Both the position numbers and the translations under genes were made by a program. 7,488 nt of DNA. It comes from Nitrospirota bacterium. GTDB taxonomy: Bacteria; Nitrospirota; Thermodesulfovibrionia; UBA6902. Below, one piece after another: positions 1 to 7,283 of this stretch; position 1 is the first letter of the stretch, and each line of letters starts with the position of its first letter. The notes beneath the pieces were generated by a model that worked only from the letters and a program-made list of their open reading frames with translations, searched no databases and was not told where the DNA came from. The DNA lies in NCBI GenBank assembly GCA_015491705.1, contig WFVK01000093.1, positions 1 through 7,488 on the forward strand, read 5' to 3'.

Positions 1-2
1 CC

Positions 3-992
3 GGCAGACTGATCGCGGACAGGGGCGGCCGGTTCACCCCGGTGATTGCGTATGCAAGATACAGCCCCGCAGGATGTCACGGCACAGAGCCCCCCGGAGA
101 TGTATGGGAAGCGGCGTTCGGCGGAAACGCATATTCCGGGCTGAAGAAAGCCGGTCTGCTTGCCCCCCTTGTTTCCAAGACGATAACCGGAGAACAAATA
201 AAAGATGCGGAGCGCATAATCGGCAGATACAGTAAAGAGGCAGCAGACGCTGTAATAGCCGTCTCATATTTTTCGACAAGCCATACAAGGTTCAGGTACC
301 TTCTGACCAGGATATGCGGTGCCAGATATGCAAGTATGCCGCTCTTTGACGAAATGATGCTTGCAGGACCGATGAGGGTGGACTGGAATGAGATGATGAA
401 AATGACACAGGGGGTCGCGGAAATCGTAAATAAATATGACAGGATAGAGATGGAAACCCCGAACGGCACATTCATAACACTCCGGAGGGGCGGCAGAAAG
501 GCTGTATGCGACACGGGGATACTGACAGCGCCGGGCTCATTCGGCAACCTGCCCGCGGGGGAAGTCTATTTTGCGCCTCTGGAGGGTTCGGCAGAAGGCA
601 GGCTTGTGCTTGAATGGGCGCCCACGAGAAGACTTGAAAATCCGGTTACGCTTCACATTGCAAAAGGCCTTGTTGAAGAGGTTCAGGGCAGTGAGCCGTA
701 TGCTGAATACCTGCGGAAGAAACTGTCCGAGAGAGACGACAACAGGAACATAGCGGAGTTCGGAATAGGCACAAACAACAGTGCCTCAAGACCCGACAAC
801 ATACTTGAGTCCGAGAAGATATCCGGCACCGTGCACATTGCGCTCGGGGATAACAGCTCCTTTGGGGGGAGGGTGAGCACGCCGCTACACCAGGACTTCG
901 TATTTTTCATGCCCACGGTGACATTGATTTCAGGAGAGGACAACAAAAGCGAGACCCTTCTGAAGCATGGGAGGTGGTCTTTCAGCGGATGA
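3..992 (+). CDS. M29-family metalloaminopeptidase (aminopeptidase T/S-like), 5'-truncated
   Basis: Predicted cytoplasmic dinuclear-metal aminopeptidase that removes N-terminal residues from peptides. The frame is open to the left edge, so the N-terminus is missing. A GTG at position 42 is possible but unlikely as the real start, because coding-like sequence (GRLIADRGGRFTP) continues upstream in frame. 329 codons are visible, against roughly 370-410 for the family. Counting the codon at position 3 as residue 1, the family's metal ligands appear in order: E187 in LPAGEV, E252 in IAEFGIGTN, H278 in GTVHIALGDN, and H296 and D298 in PLHQD. A complete active site suggests a working enzyme. The segment between the two histidines is shorter than I remember for characterised AmpS/AmpT, so substrate preference may differ. 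The TGA stop overlaps the next gene's ATG (ATGA, 989-992), indicating translational coupling with a binding lipoprotein and a two-component system. Family call is confident; physiological role is unknown. Confidence 0.85.
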   Translation, partial: GRLIADRGGRFTPVIAYARYSPAGCHGTEPPGDVWEAAFGGNAYSGLKKAGLLAPLVSKTITGEQIKDAERIIGRYSKEAADAVIAVSYFSTSHTRFRYLLTRICGARYASMPLFDEMMLAGPMRVDWNEMMKMTQGVAEIVNKYDRIEMETPNGTFITLRRGGRKAVCDTGILTAPGSFGNLPAGEVYFAPLEGSAEGRLVLEWAPTRRLENPVTLHIAKGLVEEVQGSEPYAEYLRKKLSERDDNRNIAEFGIGTNNSASRPDNILESEKISGTVHIALGDNSSFGGRVSTPLHQDFVFFMPTVTLISGEDNKSETLLKHGRWSFSG

Positions 993-1912
993 TTAACAGG
1001 CTGTTTTCAGCATTCATCGCGATTATGTTTCTTTTAATCCAGGGATGCTCAGGAGATGAGACGCCCAAGAAGGTAAGCCTGTACAAAAGAGACGGCGGTA
1101 TCTCCAGGGAGGCGGATTATCCCCGGCAGAACACGATATGGTTCGGATTCGACCCGGTGCTCGGCCCAAAAGAGGAGGTCATGATCTACACGCCTTTTCT
1201 TAAATACCTTGAAAGAACAACGGGCAGGCGTTTCCGCATCAAGTTCACAACAAAATACGAGGACACAGTGGAAAATCTCGGCAGGGGTGTCACCGACTTC
1301 GCGGCAATAGGCCCGCTGAGATACCTGATAGGGAAGAATGAATACGGCATCCGGTACCTCGTAAGCGGTTTAAACAGGGATGGTTTCCCTGCTTATCACA
1401 CAATTATATTTACAAGGGCGGACAGCAATATTGAAAGCATAAAAGATATGAAGGGAAGATGCTTTGCATTCGGCGCGGAGACGTCGGCGCAGGGGCACTT
1501 CATACCGCGGAAGATGCTGAGTGATGCCGGGATCACACTTGATGATCTCGGTAAATATGTTTATACGGGTTCGCTGAGAAACGCTGTAAAGGCCGTGATT
1601 AACGGGGAGTGTGACGCTGGCGGCATACGGGACGGCCTTGCAGAGAGACTGGCCTCCGAGGGAAAGATAAAGATACTGAAGGTATCGGGTGCATACCCCG
1701 CGGTGCTTATAGCGTATAACAGCTCAGTGGACGGCAAGATAGTTGAAGCTGTAAAATCTGCACTCCTCTCATTTGACCCAATGGGAAAAGACAGGGACAT
1801 GCTCTTTGACTGGGACAGGACGGATATGCCAGGTGGTTTTACCGAGGTAAAGGAACCGGCTCTTGACAGGGTAAAGGCGCTTGCAATGGAATACGGCCTT
1901 TTGAAGAAATGA
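989..1912 (+). CDS. PhnD-like periplasmic substrate-binding lipoprotein, probable sensor partner of the adjacent kinase
   Basis: Type II periplasmic binding protein of the phosphate/phosphite/phosphonate-binding (PhnD-like, PF12974-type) family, 307 aa from the ATG at 989. This start forms an ATGA overlap with the upstream stop and has GGGAGGTGG at 969-977 as ribosome binding site. A GTG at 974 lies inside that site and is less likely. Residues 4-20 form a lipoprotein signal (hydrophobic stretch, then LLIQGC) with C20 as the probable lipidated cysteine. The binding domain spans roughly residues 40-300. Family signatures include FGFDPVLGPKEE near its start, GVTDFAAIGPLRYL, the GRCFAFGAETSAQGHFIPR hinge-region segment and the NAVKAVINGECDAGG segment. 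No ATPase or permease gene is nearby, and the 3' end overlaps the kinase start (ATGA, 1909-1912). Related PhnD-like domains are known as fused input domains of sensor kinases such as TtrS. A sensory role is therefore favoured over transport, by inference. The ligand is unknown. Confidence 0.85.
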   Translation: MINRLFSAFIAIMFLLIQGCSGDETPKKVSLYKRDGGISREADYPRQNTIWFGFDPVLGPKEEVMIYTPFLKYLERTTGRRFRIKFTTKYEDTVENLGRGVTDFAAIGPLRYLIGKNEYGIRYLVSGLNRDGFPAYHTIIFTRADSNIESIKDMKGRCFAFGAETSAQGHFIPRKMLSDAGITLDDLGKYVYTGSLRNAVKAVINGECDAGGIRDGLAERLASEGKIKILKVSGAYPAVLIAYNSSVDGKIVEAVKSALLSFDPMGKDRDMLFDWDRTDMPGGFTEVKEPALDRVKALAMEYGLLKK

Positions 1913-3324
1913 AATTAAGAACAAAGATAACCATCCTTACCACCGCGATAGCCCTGAGCGTGGTATTTTTCACCCTTCTGCCGATACGTGCCGTTGTCAT
2001 CAACGCCTTCAGGGATGAACTGGAGAAAAAGGCCATATCAATAGCCGGCAACCTTGCGGACAGGATAGCCAACAATATCCCCATGAAGGATTATTACCAG
2101 ACGACAAAGGCATTCAAAGAGGTTCTCAGCAAGGAAAAGGACATAGAGTACATATATGTAACGGATGAGGAGGGTAATATATTCGCCCATACCTTCAGCA
2201 ACGGCCTGCCGCCTGACATCCTTACATGGAACCCCCTTTCGGATAAAAACCTGCATGTCCAGCTCCTTGATACTGAAAAGGGCTACATAAGGGACGTCGG
2301 TGTCAGCGTGTTCAACGGCACAAAATCAGAGCTCCACGTAGGCATAAGGGAGGACAGGCTGAGGGATACCCTGAACGAGATGAGATATCTGACGTTCCCC
2401 ATCATAATATCAGTGATAATACTCGGGATAATCGCCTCATTTATATTCAGCCGGTTTATCACCGAGCCTCTGAACAAATTCGTTGAATTTACAAAGTTAC
2501 TCGGCAGGGGGGAATTCGGCAGGAAGGTTGAGGTTCATTCAGGCGCAGGGGATGAGGTAGGGTATCTTGCCCGCAACTTCAACAGGCTTTCCATGGAGCT
2601 GAAGATGGCCAGGGAGAAGATGGAAGAGGCATACACATACACACACCTCCTGCAAGCCGAGAAGCTCTCTTCCATCGGCCAGATATCAGCGGGCCTTGCA
2701 CATGAACTCAAAAACCCCATGACTACTCTCAAGATGCTCTTTCAGGCGTTTAAGGAGCAGCCTGACATGACAAGGGAGGACGCGGAGGTCATCAGCAGCG
2801 AGATAGAAAAGATAGACAACATCCTTACGAACTTTATAGGCTTTGTGAAACAGAAGGGCCTCAACTATTCACTGGTGGATTTAAACTCCCTCATCGACCG
2901 CGTCCTGACGCTTGCCACATTTGACATTGAAAACTCGAATATAACCGTGCACAAGGACATGCCGGAGGGCATCCCCCCTGTCAAGGCGGACAGGGCGCTC
3001 CTTGAGCAGGTGTTTCTTAATCTCATCATCAATGCCGTGCATGCAATGCCTGACGGCGGGGAGATAAGAATATCGGGCAAGACGGACAACGGTTTTTCCG
3101 AGGTCATGATATGGGACAGGGGAAGCGGCATCCCGCAGGATATCCGCTCAAAGATATTCGACCCGTTCTTCACCACCAAGACAGACGGTACCGGCCTGGG
3201 TCTTTCAATAGCTTATAATATAGTGAGGTCGCATGGAGGCAGGCTGTTTTTTGACAGCGTGGAGGGCAGGGGGACGGTATTCACCGTCAGGCTGCCTGCA
3301 GGAAACGGTAATTTTAATAAATGA
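1909..3324 (+). CDS. Membrane sensor histidine kinase with periplasmic Cache-like domain
   Basis: Sensor kinase of 471 aa. Layout: TM1 at about residues 7-27; a periplasmic domain at about 30-160 with a PAS/Cache-like core ([17 protein letters not shown], residues 78-94); TM2 at about 161-181; HAMP at about 182-235; a short coiled region; then the HisKA domain with the H-box AHELKNP and phosphoacceptor H265. The HATPase domain has the N box [10 protein letters not shown] (371-380), G1 DRGSGIP (403-409), F box FDPFFTTK (417-424), G2 GTGLGLS (427-433) and a terminal [11 protein letters not shown]. All catalytic boxes are intact. The HELKNP/NtrB-type core fits pairing with the sigma-54 response regulator 46 nt downstream. 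The start overlaps the preceding stop (ATGA) and has no strong Shine-Dalgarno of its own, so it is probably translationally coupled to the PhnD-like lipoprotein. The signal sensed is unknown. Confidence 0.94.
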   Translation: MKLRTKITILTTAIALSVVFFTLLPIRAVVINAFRDELEKKAISIAGNLADRIANNIPMKDYYQTTKAFKEVLSKEKDIEYIYVTDEEGNIFAHTFSNGLPPDILTWNPLSDKNLHVQLLDTEKGYIRDVGVSVFNGTKSELHVGIREDRLRDTLNEMRYLTFPIIISVIILGIIASFIFSRFITEPLNKFVEFTKLLGRGEFGRKVEVHSGAGDEVGYLARNFNRLSMELKMAREKMEEAYTYTHLLQAEKLSSIGQISAGLAHELKNPMTTLKMLFQAFKEQPDMTREDAEVISSEIEKIDNILTNFIGFVKQKGLNYSLVDLNSLIDRVLTLATFDIENSNITVHKDMPEGIPPVKADRALLEQVFLNLIINAVHAMPDGGEIRISGKTDNGFSEVMIWDRGSGIPQDIRSKIFDPFFTTKTDGTGLGLSIAYNIVRSHGGRLFFDSVEGRGTVFTVRLPAGNGNFNK

Positions 3325-3370
3325 ACGGGCGGCGGGGCGAAGTTTTTATACAACTGCAAGGTAAAGAAAG

Positions 3371-4753
3371 ATGAACAAGATTCTCGTAGTGGACGATGAA
3401 AAAGGAGTGCGCCACTCCTTCAGAAAGATTCTGGGCAGGTGCGGATACGACGTCGTCACAGCGGAAAACGGAACAGAGGCCCTGGAGAAGGCCGGCAGCG
3501 AAAATCCGGACCTCGTCATAATGGACGTCACCATGCCGGGAATGGACGGACTGGAGACACTCAGGAGACTGAAAAGCGGCAACCACTCCATTACTGTGAT
3601 AATGATGACGGCCTACAGCACGTCGGAGAGGGCGATAACCGCGATGAAGTACGGGGCCTACGATTACCTGACCAAGCCGTTTGACAATAATGCATTGATA
3701 TCGCTGGTCAAAAAGGCCATCATGGACAGGAAGATGTCCACCCCCGTGACATTCGACGGCATTGATGATGAGGAAGAGGGTGACAGGATTATAGGCAGGA
3801 GCCCTGTCATGCTCAATATATTCAAGAGGATCGGGCAGGTCGCTGAAACGGATGTAACAGTGCTCCTGAGAGGCGAGACAGGAACAGGCAAGGAACTGAT
3901 CGCAAGGGCGCTTTACCACCACAGCAAGAGGGTTAACAGGCCGTTCCTGCCGGTCAATTGCGCCGCCATCCCGGAGACCCTCCTTGAAAGCGAGATATTC
4001 GGACATGAAAAGGGAGCGTTTACAGGCGCGGACACAAGGAGGATCGGCAAGTTCGAGCAGTGTGACGGCGGCACAATGTTTCTTGACGAAATAGGGGACA
4101 TGCCCCTGGCCCTGCAGGCAAAGCTGCTCAGGGTCCTGCAGGACGGATGTTTTCAGCGGCTCGGGGGAAAGGAACTGATAAGGGCGGATGTCAGGATCAT
4201 TGCGGCAACCAACAAGGACCTCGAGACCCTGAGGGACAGGGGCCGGTTCAGGGATGACCTGTACTGGCGCCTGAATGTAATCAGCATCATGCTGCCGCCG
4301 CTGCGGGAGAGAAGGGATGACATCAGCGACATAGTGCAGTATTTCATACGCAGGTTCAACAGGGAACTCGGCAAAAGCGTAAAGGGCATCTCCCCGGAAC
4401 TCCTGAAGGAGTTCCGCAAATACCACTGGCCCGGAAACGTAAGGGAACTGCAGAACATTATCCAGCGCGGCATGGTCGTGTGCCGGAGGGACATCCTCTC
4501 CAATGATGACTGCGAATCTCCATCCCAGCCGGACATGAGAGCGGCGAAGACGGAAGATGTACGCAAAATACTCTCGGGCGCGGTGGAAAGGATACTGCAG
4601 GCAGGCGGAACGGATATATACAGGGAGGCGGTCAGTGATTTTGAAAGGCTGCTGATAGAAAAGGCCCTTCAACTGAACAACAACAATCAGGCCCTGACCG
4701 CGCGCATGCTCGGCATCTCCAGAAATACACTCAAGGCGAAACTCGAAAGGTGA
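3371..4753 (+). CDS. NtrC-family sigma-54-dependent response regulator
   Basis: Response regulator of 460 aa that should activate sigma-54 RNA polymerase after phosphorylation by the upstream kinase. The receiver domain (about 1-120) has the acidic pair D9/E10 beside D8, phosphoacceptor D52 in [10 protein letters not shown]80 and K102 (TKPF). The AAA+ domain (about 138-375) has Walker A GETGTGKE (168-175), the sigma-54 contact loop GAFTGA (215-220), Walker [12 protein letters not shown] with D239/E240, arginines R294 and R300 in the [11 protein letters not shown] segment, and sensor [10 protein letters not shown] (353-360). A linker follows, then a Fis-type helix-turn-helix (about 432-458, [18 protein letters not shown]). 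The intact GAFTGA loop indicates a true activator rather than a sigma-54-independent relative. The start is the ATG at 3371 with a modest AAGG at 3358-3361. The next intergenic region carries a sigma-54 promoter and candidate binding sites, so that is its likely target. Confidence 0.96.
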   Translation: MNKILVVDDEKGVRHSFRKILGRCGYDVVTAENGTEALEKAGSENPDLVIMDVTMPGMDGLETLRRLKSGNHSITVIMMTAYSTSERAITAMKYGAYDYLTKPFDNNALISLVKKAIMDRKMSTPVTFDGIDDEEEGDRIIGRSPVMLNIFKRIGQVAETDVTVLLRGETGTGKELIARALYHHSKRVNRPFLPVNCAAIPETLLESEIFGHEKGAFTGADTRRIGKFEQCDGGTMFLDEIGDMPLALQAKLLRVLQDGCFQRLGGKELIRADVRIIAATNKDLETLRDRGRFRDDLYWRLNVISIMLPPLRERRDDISDIVQYFIRRFNRELGKSVKGISPELLKEFRKYHWPGNVRELQNIIQRGMVVCRRDILSNDDCESPSQPDMRAAKTEDVRKILSGAVERILQAGGTDIYREAVSDFERLLIEKALQLNNNNQALTARMLGISRNTLKAKLER

Positions 4754-4757
4754 TATT

Positions 4758-4792
4758 GTTCAATTAATGAACGTCCTGGTCAGAAATTGAGC
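4758..4792 (+). promoter_or_regulatory. Candidate pair of upstream activator sites (NtrC-type regulator operators)
   Basis: There are two inverted repeats of the form TCA-N5-TGA. The first, GTTCAATTAATGAAC (4758-4772), has perfect 5-bp arms. The second, GGTCAGAAATTGAGC (4778-4792), is related, with 9 of 15 positions the same and outer G and C conserved. Their centres (4765 and 4785) are 20 bp apart, about two helical turns, so two activator dimers would sit on the same DNA face. They lie about 85-105 bp upstream of the predicted sigma-54 start, a usual enhancer distance. Assignment to the regulator encoded immediately upstream is inference. Confidence 0.5.
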
Positions 4793-4844
4793 AAAACCCC
4801 CTGTTTTCCGGGAGGATTCAGTAAATAATTCAACGATATTTTAC

Positions 4845-4860
4845 TGGCATGATCCTTGCA
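4845..4860 (+). promoter_or_regulatory. Sigma-54 (-24/-12) promoter
   Basis: TGGCAT (4845-4850), five bases, then TTGCA (4856-4860). The invariant GG and GC have the exact family spacing, and the match to TGGCAC-N5-TTGCW has one mismatch. Transcription should start near 4871, giving a leader of about 70 nt before the ATG at 4941. It sits between a sigma-54 activator gene and a binding-protein gene in the same direction, which strongly supports function. It should drive the binding protein and possibly the radical SAM gene behind it. Confidence 0.8.
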
Positions 4861-4924
4861 CTCCAAATTATATCTTTATTCAACTCGGCCGCGTATCAGC
4901 CTGAAATCAAACACAACAACATGA

Positions 4925-4940
4925 AAGGAGAAGGAGAGGT
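4925..4940 (+). promoter_or_regulatory. Tandem strong ribosome binding site
   Basis: AAGGAG occurs twice back to back (4925-4930 and 4931-4936), ending 10 and 4 nt before the ATG at 4941. The first copy has good spacing. The arrangement suggests high translation, as is usual for abundant periplasmic binding proteins, and it fixes the start codon at 4941. Confidence 0.7.
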
Positions 4941-5816
4941 ATGAAAAGACGCAGACTGGTCGTATTGGTTGTGCTGTTGTTCATGGTGAGCCTTGTCTCA
5001 GCCGCGACAGCCGCAAAAAAATCCATTCTTGACGAGGTCAAGAAAAGGGGGGTGGTCAGGATCGGTTCCGGAACCACGGTGCCGCCTGTTAATTATATAG
5101 ACAAAAACGGCAACTGGACCGGATTCGACATAGACCTCGGCAATGAGATCGCCAGGAGACTCGGCGTAAAGGTTCAGCGGGTCAATGTAAACAACAAGAC
5201 AAGGATAGCGTTTCTCGCCAACAGGAGAATAGACCTGACCATATCCAGCATGAGCCATACCAGAAGCCGTGACGAGCAGATTGACTATGCAGAGCCCCCG
5301 TACCTGTGGTCAGGAAAGATTTTTTACGCAAAAAAGGGCAGGTTTAAAACCCCGATGGACATTTGCGGCAGGAGGATGGCGGTTGTGCAGGGCTCAAACG
5401 CCTACCTTGCAGGACAGGACTATCTGAAAGAGCTCGGCTGCACCAAAAAATTCATAATAAACGCATATCAGACCAATGCCGAGTGCTTCCTCGCATTGAA
5501 ACAGGGCAAGGTGGATGCCTACATTCAGGACACGCCGATAATAGCAGGCGTTGCCGGCAGCGAAGGAGTGGACTATGAGGCGGTAGGCCCTATCTTCAGC
5601 CCCGGCCTGTACGGCATAGGCGTTCCACCCAATGACAGCAAGTGGAGGGACAAGATCAGCTTCCTTCTCCAGGATATGCTCAAAGACGGGACATATGAAA
5701 AGATTTACCAGAAGTGGTTCGGCCCGAACGGGAAATTCCCGCTCCCGATCAATGCGAGGCCCAGACTGCCGGAGGATATATTCGGCAAGAACAAGCCATG
5801 GGTATGGCCGAGGTAA
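4941..5816 (+). CDS. Periplasmic amino-acid-type ABC substrate-binding protein (SBP_bac_3 family)
   Basis: Exported solute-binding protein of 291 aa. A Sec signal peptide covers about residues 1-25: an MKRRR basic start, a hydrophobic core, and cleavage near SAATAA before KKSILDEVKKRG. The mature protein shows the family core: VVRIGSGTTVPPVNYID (38-54), WTGFDIDLGNEIARRLG (59-75), then MSHTRSRDEQIDYAEPPY (104-121). In that segment R110 aligns with the arginine that normally binds a ligand alpha-carboxylate. Later come VVQGSNAYL (148-156) and DAYIQDTP (192-199), where D197 aligns with the residue that normally holds the alpha-amino group. These residues point to an amino acid or similar small zwitterion; the exact ligand is not predictable. 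The C-terminal tail after about residue 265 is proline-rich. No permease or ATPase follows, so it either serves a transporter elsewhere or has a sensory role. It is preceded by a sigma-54 promoter and tandem Shine-Dalgarno sites. Confidence 0.9.
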   Translation: MKRRRLVVLVVLLFMVSLVSAATAAKKSILDEVKKRGVVRIGSGTTVPPVNYIDKNGNWTGFDIDLGNEIARRLGVKVQRVNVNNKTRIAFLANRRIDLTISSMSHTRSRDEQIDYAEPPYLWSGKIFYAKKGRFKTPMDICGRRMAVVQGSNAYLAGQDYLKELGCTKKFIINAYQTNAECFLALKQGKVDAYIQDTPIIAGVAGSEGVDYEAVGPIFSPGLYGIGVPPNDSKWRDKISFLLQDMLKDGTYEKIYQKWFGPNGKFPLPINARPRLPEDIFGKNKPWVWPR

Positions 5817-5830
5817 GATAACGGCAATCA

Positions 5831-5870
5831 TCCCGTCTCCCCGCGGAATCCAGGCTGCGGGAAGACGGGA
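5831..5870 (+). repeat. Strong intergenic stem-loop between binding-protein and radical SAM genes
   Basis: CCCGTCTCCCCGC (5832-5844) pairs with GCGGGAAGACGGG (5857-5869) over 13 positions with one mismatch. An outer T-A pair (5831/5870) extends it, and the loop is 12 nt. No T-tract follows on either strand, so it is not a standard intrinsic terminator. It may protect the 3' end of the binding-protein mRNA and set unequal expression of the two genes. Alternatively it may be a copy of a dispersed palindromic repeat, since the GCGGAATCCAGG loop side resembles intergenic palindromes common in many proteobacteria-like genomes. The structure is seen directly; the role is inferred. Confidence 0.65.
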
Positions 5871-5896
5871 GATGAAAAAAGGGAGTGAGTTTGCCG

Positions 5897-6850
5897 GTGA
5901 ATAAGTTTGACCTTAAATTAAAAGAATGCGGGCATTATCCGCTTACCGCGCAGGATATCTCGACCCTGCAGGTAAATGTGGGTTACAGGTGCAACCTGAC
6001 GTGCTCCCACTGCCATGTGGAGGCGTCTCCTGACAGGAAGGAGATGATGTCCCTGAGCACAATGTCCAGGATACTTCAGCTTCTCAGGGAGAATGACCGC
6101 ATAGGCACTGTGGACATAACAGGCGGTTCACCGGAGCTGAACCCCTATTTCAAGTATTTTGTAAAGTCGTGCGTTGACCTCGGGAAAAACGTGATTGTCA
6201 GGACAAACCTCGCGATATTCGCTGAAGACTCTCTGCAGGATATACCGCAGTTCCTTGCGGACCACAGGGTCAGGATAGTGGCATCCCTGCCCTGCTACAC
6301 AGAGGAAGGCGTGGACGGCCAGAGGGGACGGGGCACGTACAGAAAGGCGATAGAAACTCTGAAGACACTGAATACACTCGGATACGGCAGGGAAGGCACG
6401 GGAATGAAGATAGACATAATGTTTAATCCGGCGAAGGCGGACATCGCGCCGGACCAGAAGATGCTGGAGAATGCCTATAGAGAGAAATTGCGCGAAATGC
6501 ACGGCATTACATTCAGTCACCTTATAGCCCTGAGCAACATGCCCATAGGCCGGCTGGGCAAATCCATGTCGCCTGAAGAACATGCGGAGTATATAAAAAA
6601 GCTCGAAGAGCAATTCAACCCCGCAACCGTCGAGGGTGTTATGTGCAGGCACCTGATAAGCGTCTCCCCGGACGGCAGGCTTTTTGACTGCGACTTCTGG
6701 CAGGTGCTGGACCTGCCGGTGAAAAACGGGGGCTCACGGGTTGAAGAATTTAGTTACGAGAAACTGAAAAACAGGGAGATTGTTACGAACCGGCTGTGTT
6801 TCATGTGCACTGCAGGAGCAGGAGCAGGCTGCAGCGGTGCACTGACATAA
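5897..6850 (+). CDS. arsS: ArsS-like radical SAM/Cys-rich protein (arsenosugar-biosynthesis family)
   Basis: Radical SAM enzyme of 317 aa from the GTG at 5897. The [4Fe-4S]/SAM motif is GYRCNLTCSHCHVEA, with C32, C36 and C39. TVDITGGSPELNP (about 72-84) is the glycine-rich SAM-binding segment typical of ArsS-type proteins, and SLPCY (C133) is also typical. The C-terminal Cys-rich (DUF3641-like) part has VEGVMCRHLISVSPDGRLFDCDF (249-271, C250 and C265) and CFMCTAGAGAGCSGAL near the end (C301, C304, C312). These probably bind an additional cluster. Characterised ArsS acts after the methyltransferase ArsM to make a 5'-deoxyadenosyl dimethylated arsenical. No arsM lies here, so the substrate is uncertain and the symbol denotes family only. 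In-frame starts are GTG 5885, TTG 5891 and GTG 5897. I chose 5897 because GGGAG at 5881-5885 is an upstream site and the family usually begins near NKFDLKL. It probably shares the upstream sigma-54 transcript. Confidence 0.85.
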   Translation: MNKFDLKLKECGHYPLTAQDISTLQVNVGYRCNLTCSHCHVEASPDRKEMMSLSTMSRILQLLRENDRIGTVDITGGSPELNPYFKYFVKSCVDLGKNVIVRTNLAIFAEDSLQDIPQFLADHRVRIVASLPCYTEEGVDGQRGRGTYRKAIETLKTLNTLGYGREGTGMKIDIMFNPAKADIAPDQKMLENAYREKLREMHGITFSHLIALSNMPIGRLGKSMSPEEHAEYIKKLEEQFNPATVEGVMCRHLISVSPDGRLFDCDFWQVLDLPVKNGGSRVEEFSYEKLKNREIVTNRLCFMCTAGAGAGCSGALT

Positions 6851-6911
6851 ATTGCCGGCTTAAAGACCGACGATTTGATTCCTGCTTTACCATGGAGGAT
6901 AAAAGGGATAA

Positions 6912-7139
6912 ATGCTTGAGCCGAAAAAATACATATTTACTGAACAGGGGGGCGGCAGAACAGAGGTGATAAGGGTGCAACCTGTCAATTACAGGAAAAA
7001 ATTATTTAAAAAGGAATTGATAGAGGTATTTCGGAAATTCGGCTATCTCGGGGAAGGAAAAGACTATGAGGTGCAGATCAGGACCACATCCGGCAATATA
7101 GCCTGGATTAATATAAACAGCATAGAAACAATCAAGTAA
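6912..7139 (+). CDS. Small hypothetical protein with RTTSGNIAWINI block (paralog 1)
   Basis: A 75-aa protein that I do not recognise. The start ATG at 6912 has GGAGGAT at 6894-6900 and a second purine-rich stretch, AAAAGGGAT, closer in. There is no signal peptide or membrane segment. The N-terminal 27 residues are variable-looking. Then comes a basic RKKLFKKEL helix-like stretch (28-36), a VFRKFGYL segment, and a beta-rich C-terminus KDYEVQIRTTSGNIAWININ. From residue 28 it aligns without gaps to the partial gene at 7284: about 35 of 45 positions are identical, which shows that both are real, selected genes. Basic helix plus short beta strands could mean a nucleic-acid- or protein-binding adaptor, but this is only a guess. 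It sits 61 nt after the ArsS-like gene and is followed by a strong terminator, so it could be the last gene of that transcript. Confidence 0.8.
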   Translation: MLEPKKYIFTEQGGGRTEVIRVQPVNYRKKLFKKELIEVFRKFGYLGEGKDYEVQIRTTSGNIAWININSIETIK

Positions 7140-7210
7140 TTAACGGTTACTTTAACCCTGATAATACGTTACCCCGCTATCTTGCATGAAATGGGTTTAG
7201 GTACTTAAAG

Positions 7211-7251
7211 CCCGATTAATTGACAGGCATCGTTGATTGATCGGGTTTTTT
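7211..7251 (+). terminator. Rho-independent terminator
   Basis: CCCGATTAATTGAC (7211-7224) pairs with GTTGATTGATCGGG (7232-7245) over 14 positions, three of them G-U wobbles. The loop is 7 nt and six T residues follow directly (7246-7251). This is a textbook intrinsic terminator on the plus strand, ending the transcript that carries the first small gene. Confidence 0.9.
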
Positions 7252-7283
7252 ATGTGAATTATGTGAACAGGGAGCAGAGGACA

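Noticed and set aside
77..547. A 156-codon minus-strand frame within the aminopeptidase gene.
   Set aside because: It lies antisense to a well-conserved M29 coding region with intact metal ligands, and shows no domain of its own.
3314..4672. A 452-codon open frame on the minus strand opposite the response regulator.
   Set aside because: It is a shadow frame. The plus strand encodes a complete regulator with every expected motif, while the minus-strand protein has no recognisable domain. Codon bias of the sense gene explains the lack of stops.
4793..4807. AAAAC-N5-GTTTT inverted repeat after the regulator gene, considered as a terminator.
   Set aside because: The stem is only 5 A/T-rich pairs with no following T-tract, too weak for intrinsic termination.
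4921..4944. A possible 7-codon leader ORF (MKGEGEV) whose stop overlaps the binding-protein ATG.
   Set aside because: It has no Shine-Dalgarno of its own and consists of the purine-rich ribosome binding site read as codons, so it is best explained by the tandem AAGGAG.
6812..6829. GCAGGA tandem repeats near the end of the ArsS-like gene.
   Set aside because: They encode the glycine/alanine run of the family's conserved CTAGAG-type C-terminal motif, so protein conservation explains them.
7146..7158. GGTTA-CTT-TAACC inverted repeat after the first small gene, with GATAAT nearby as a possible -10 box.
   Set aside because: The repeat is short, and no acceptable -35 sits 16-18 bp upstream of GATAAT. 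Not enough to call a promoter or operator.
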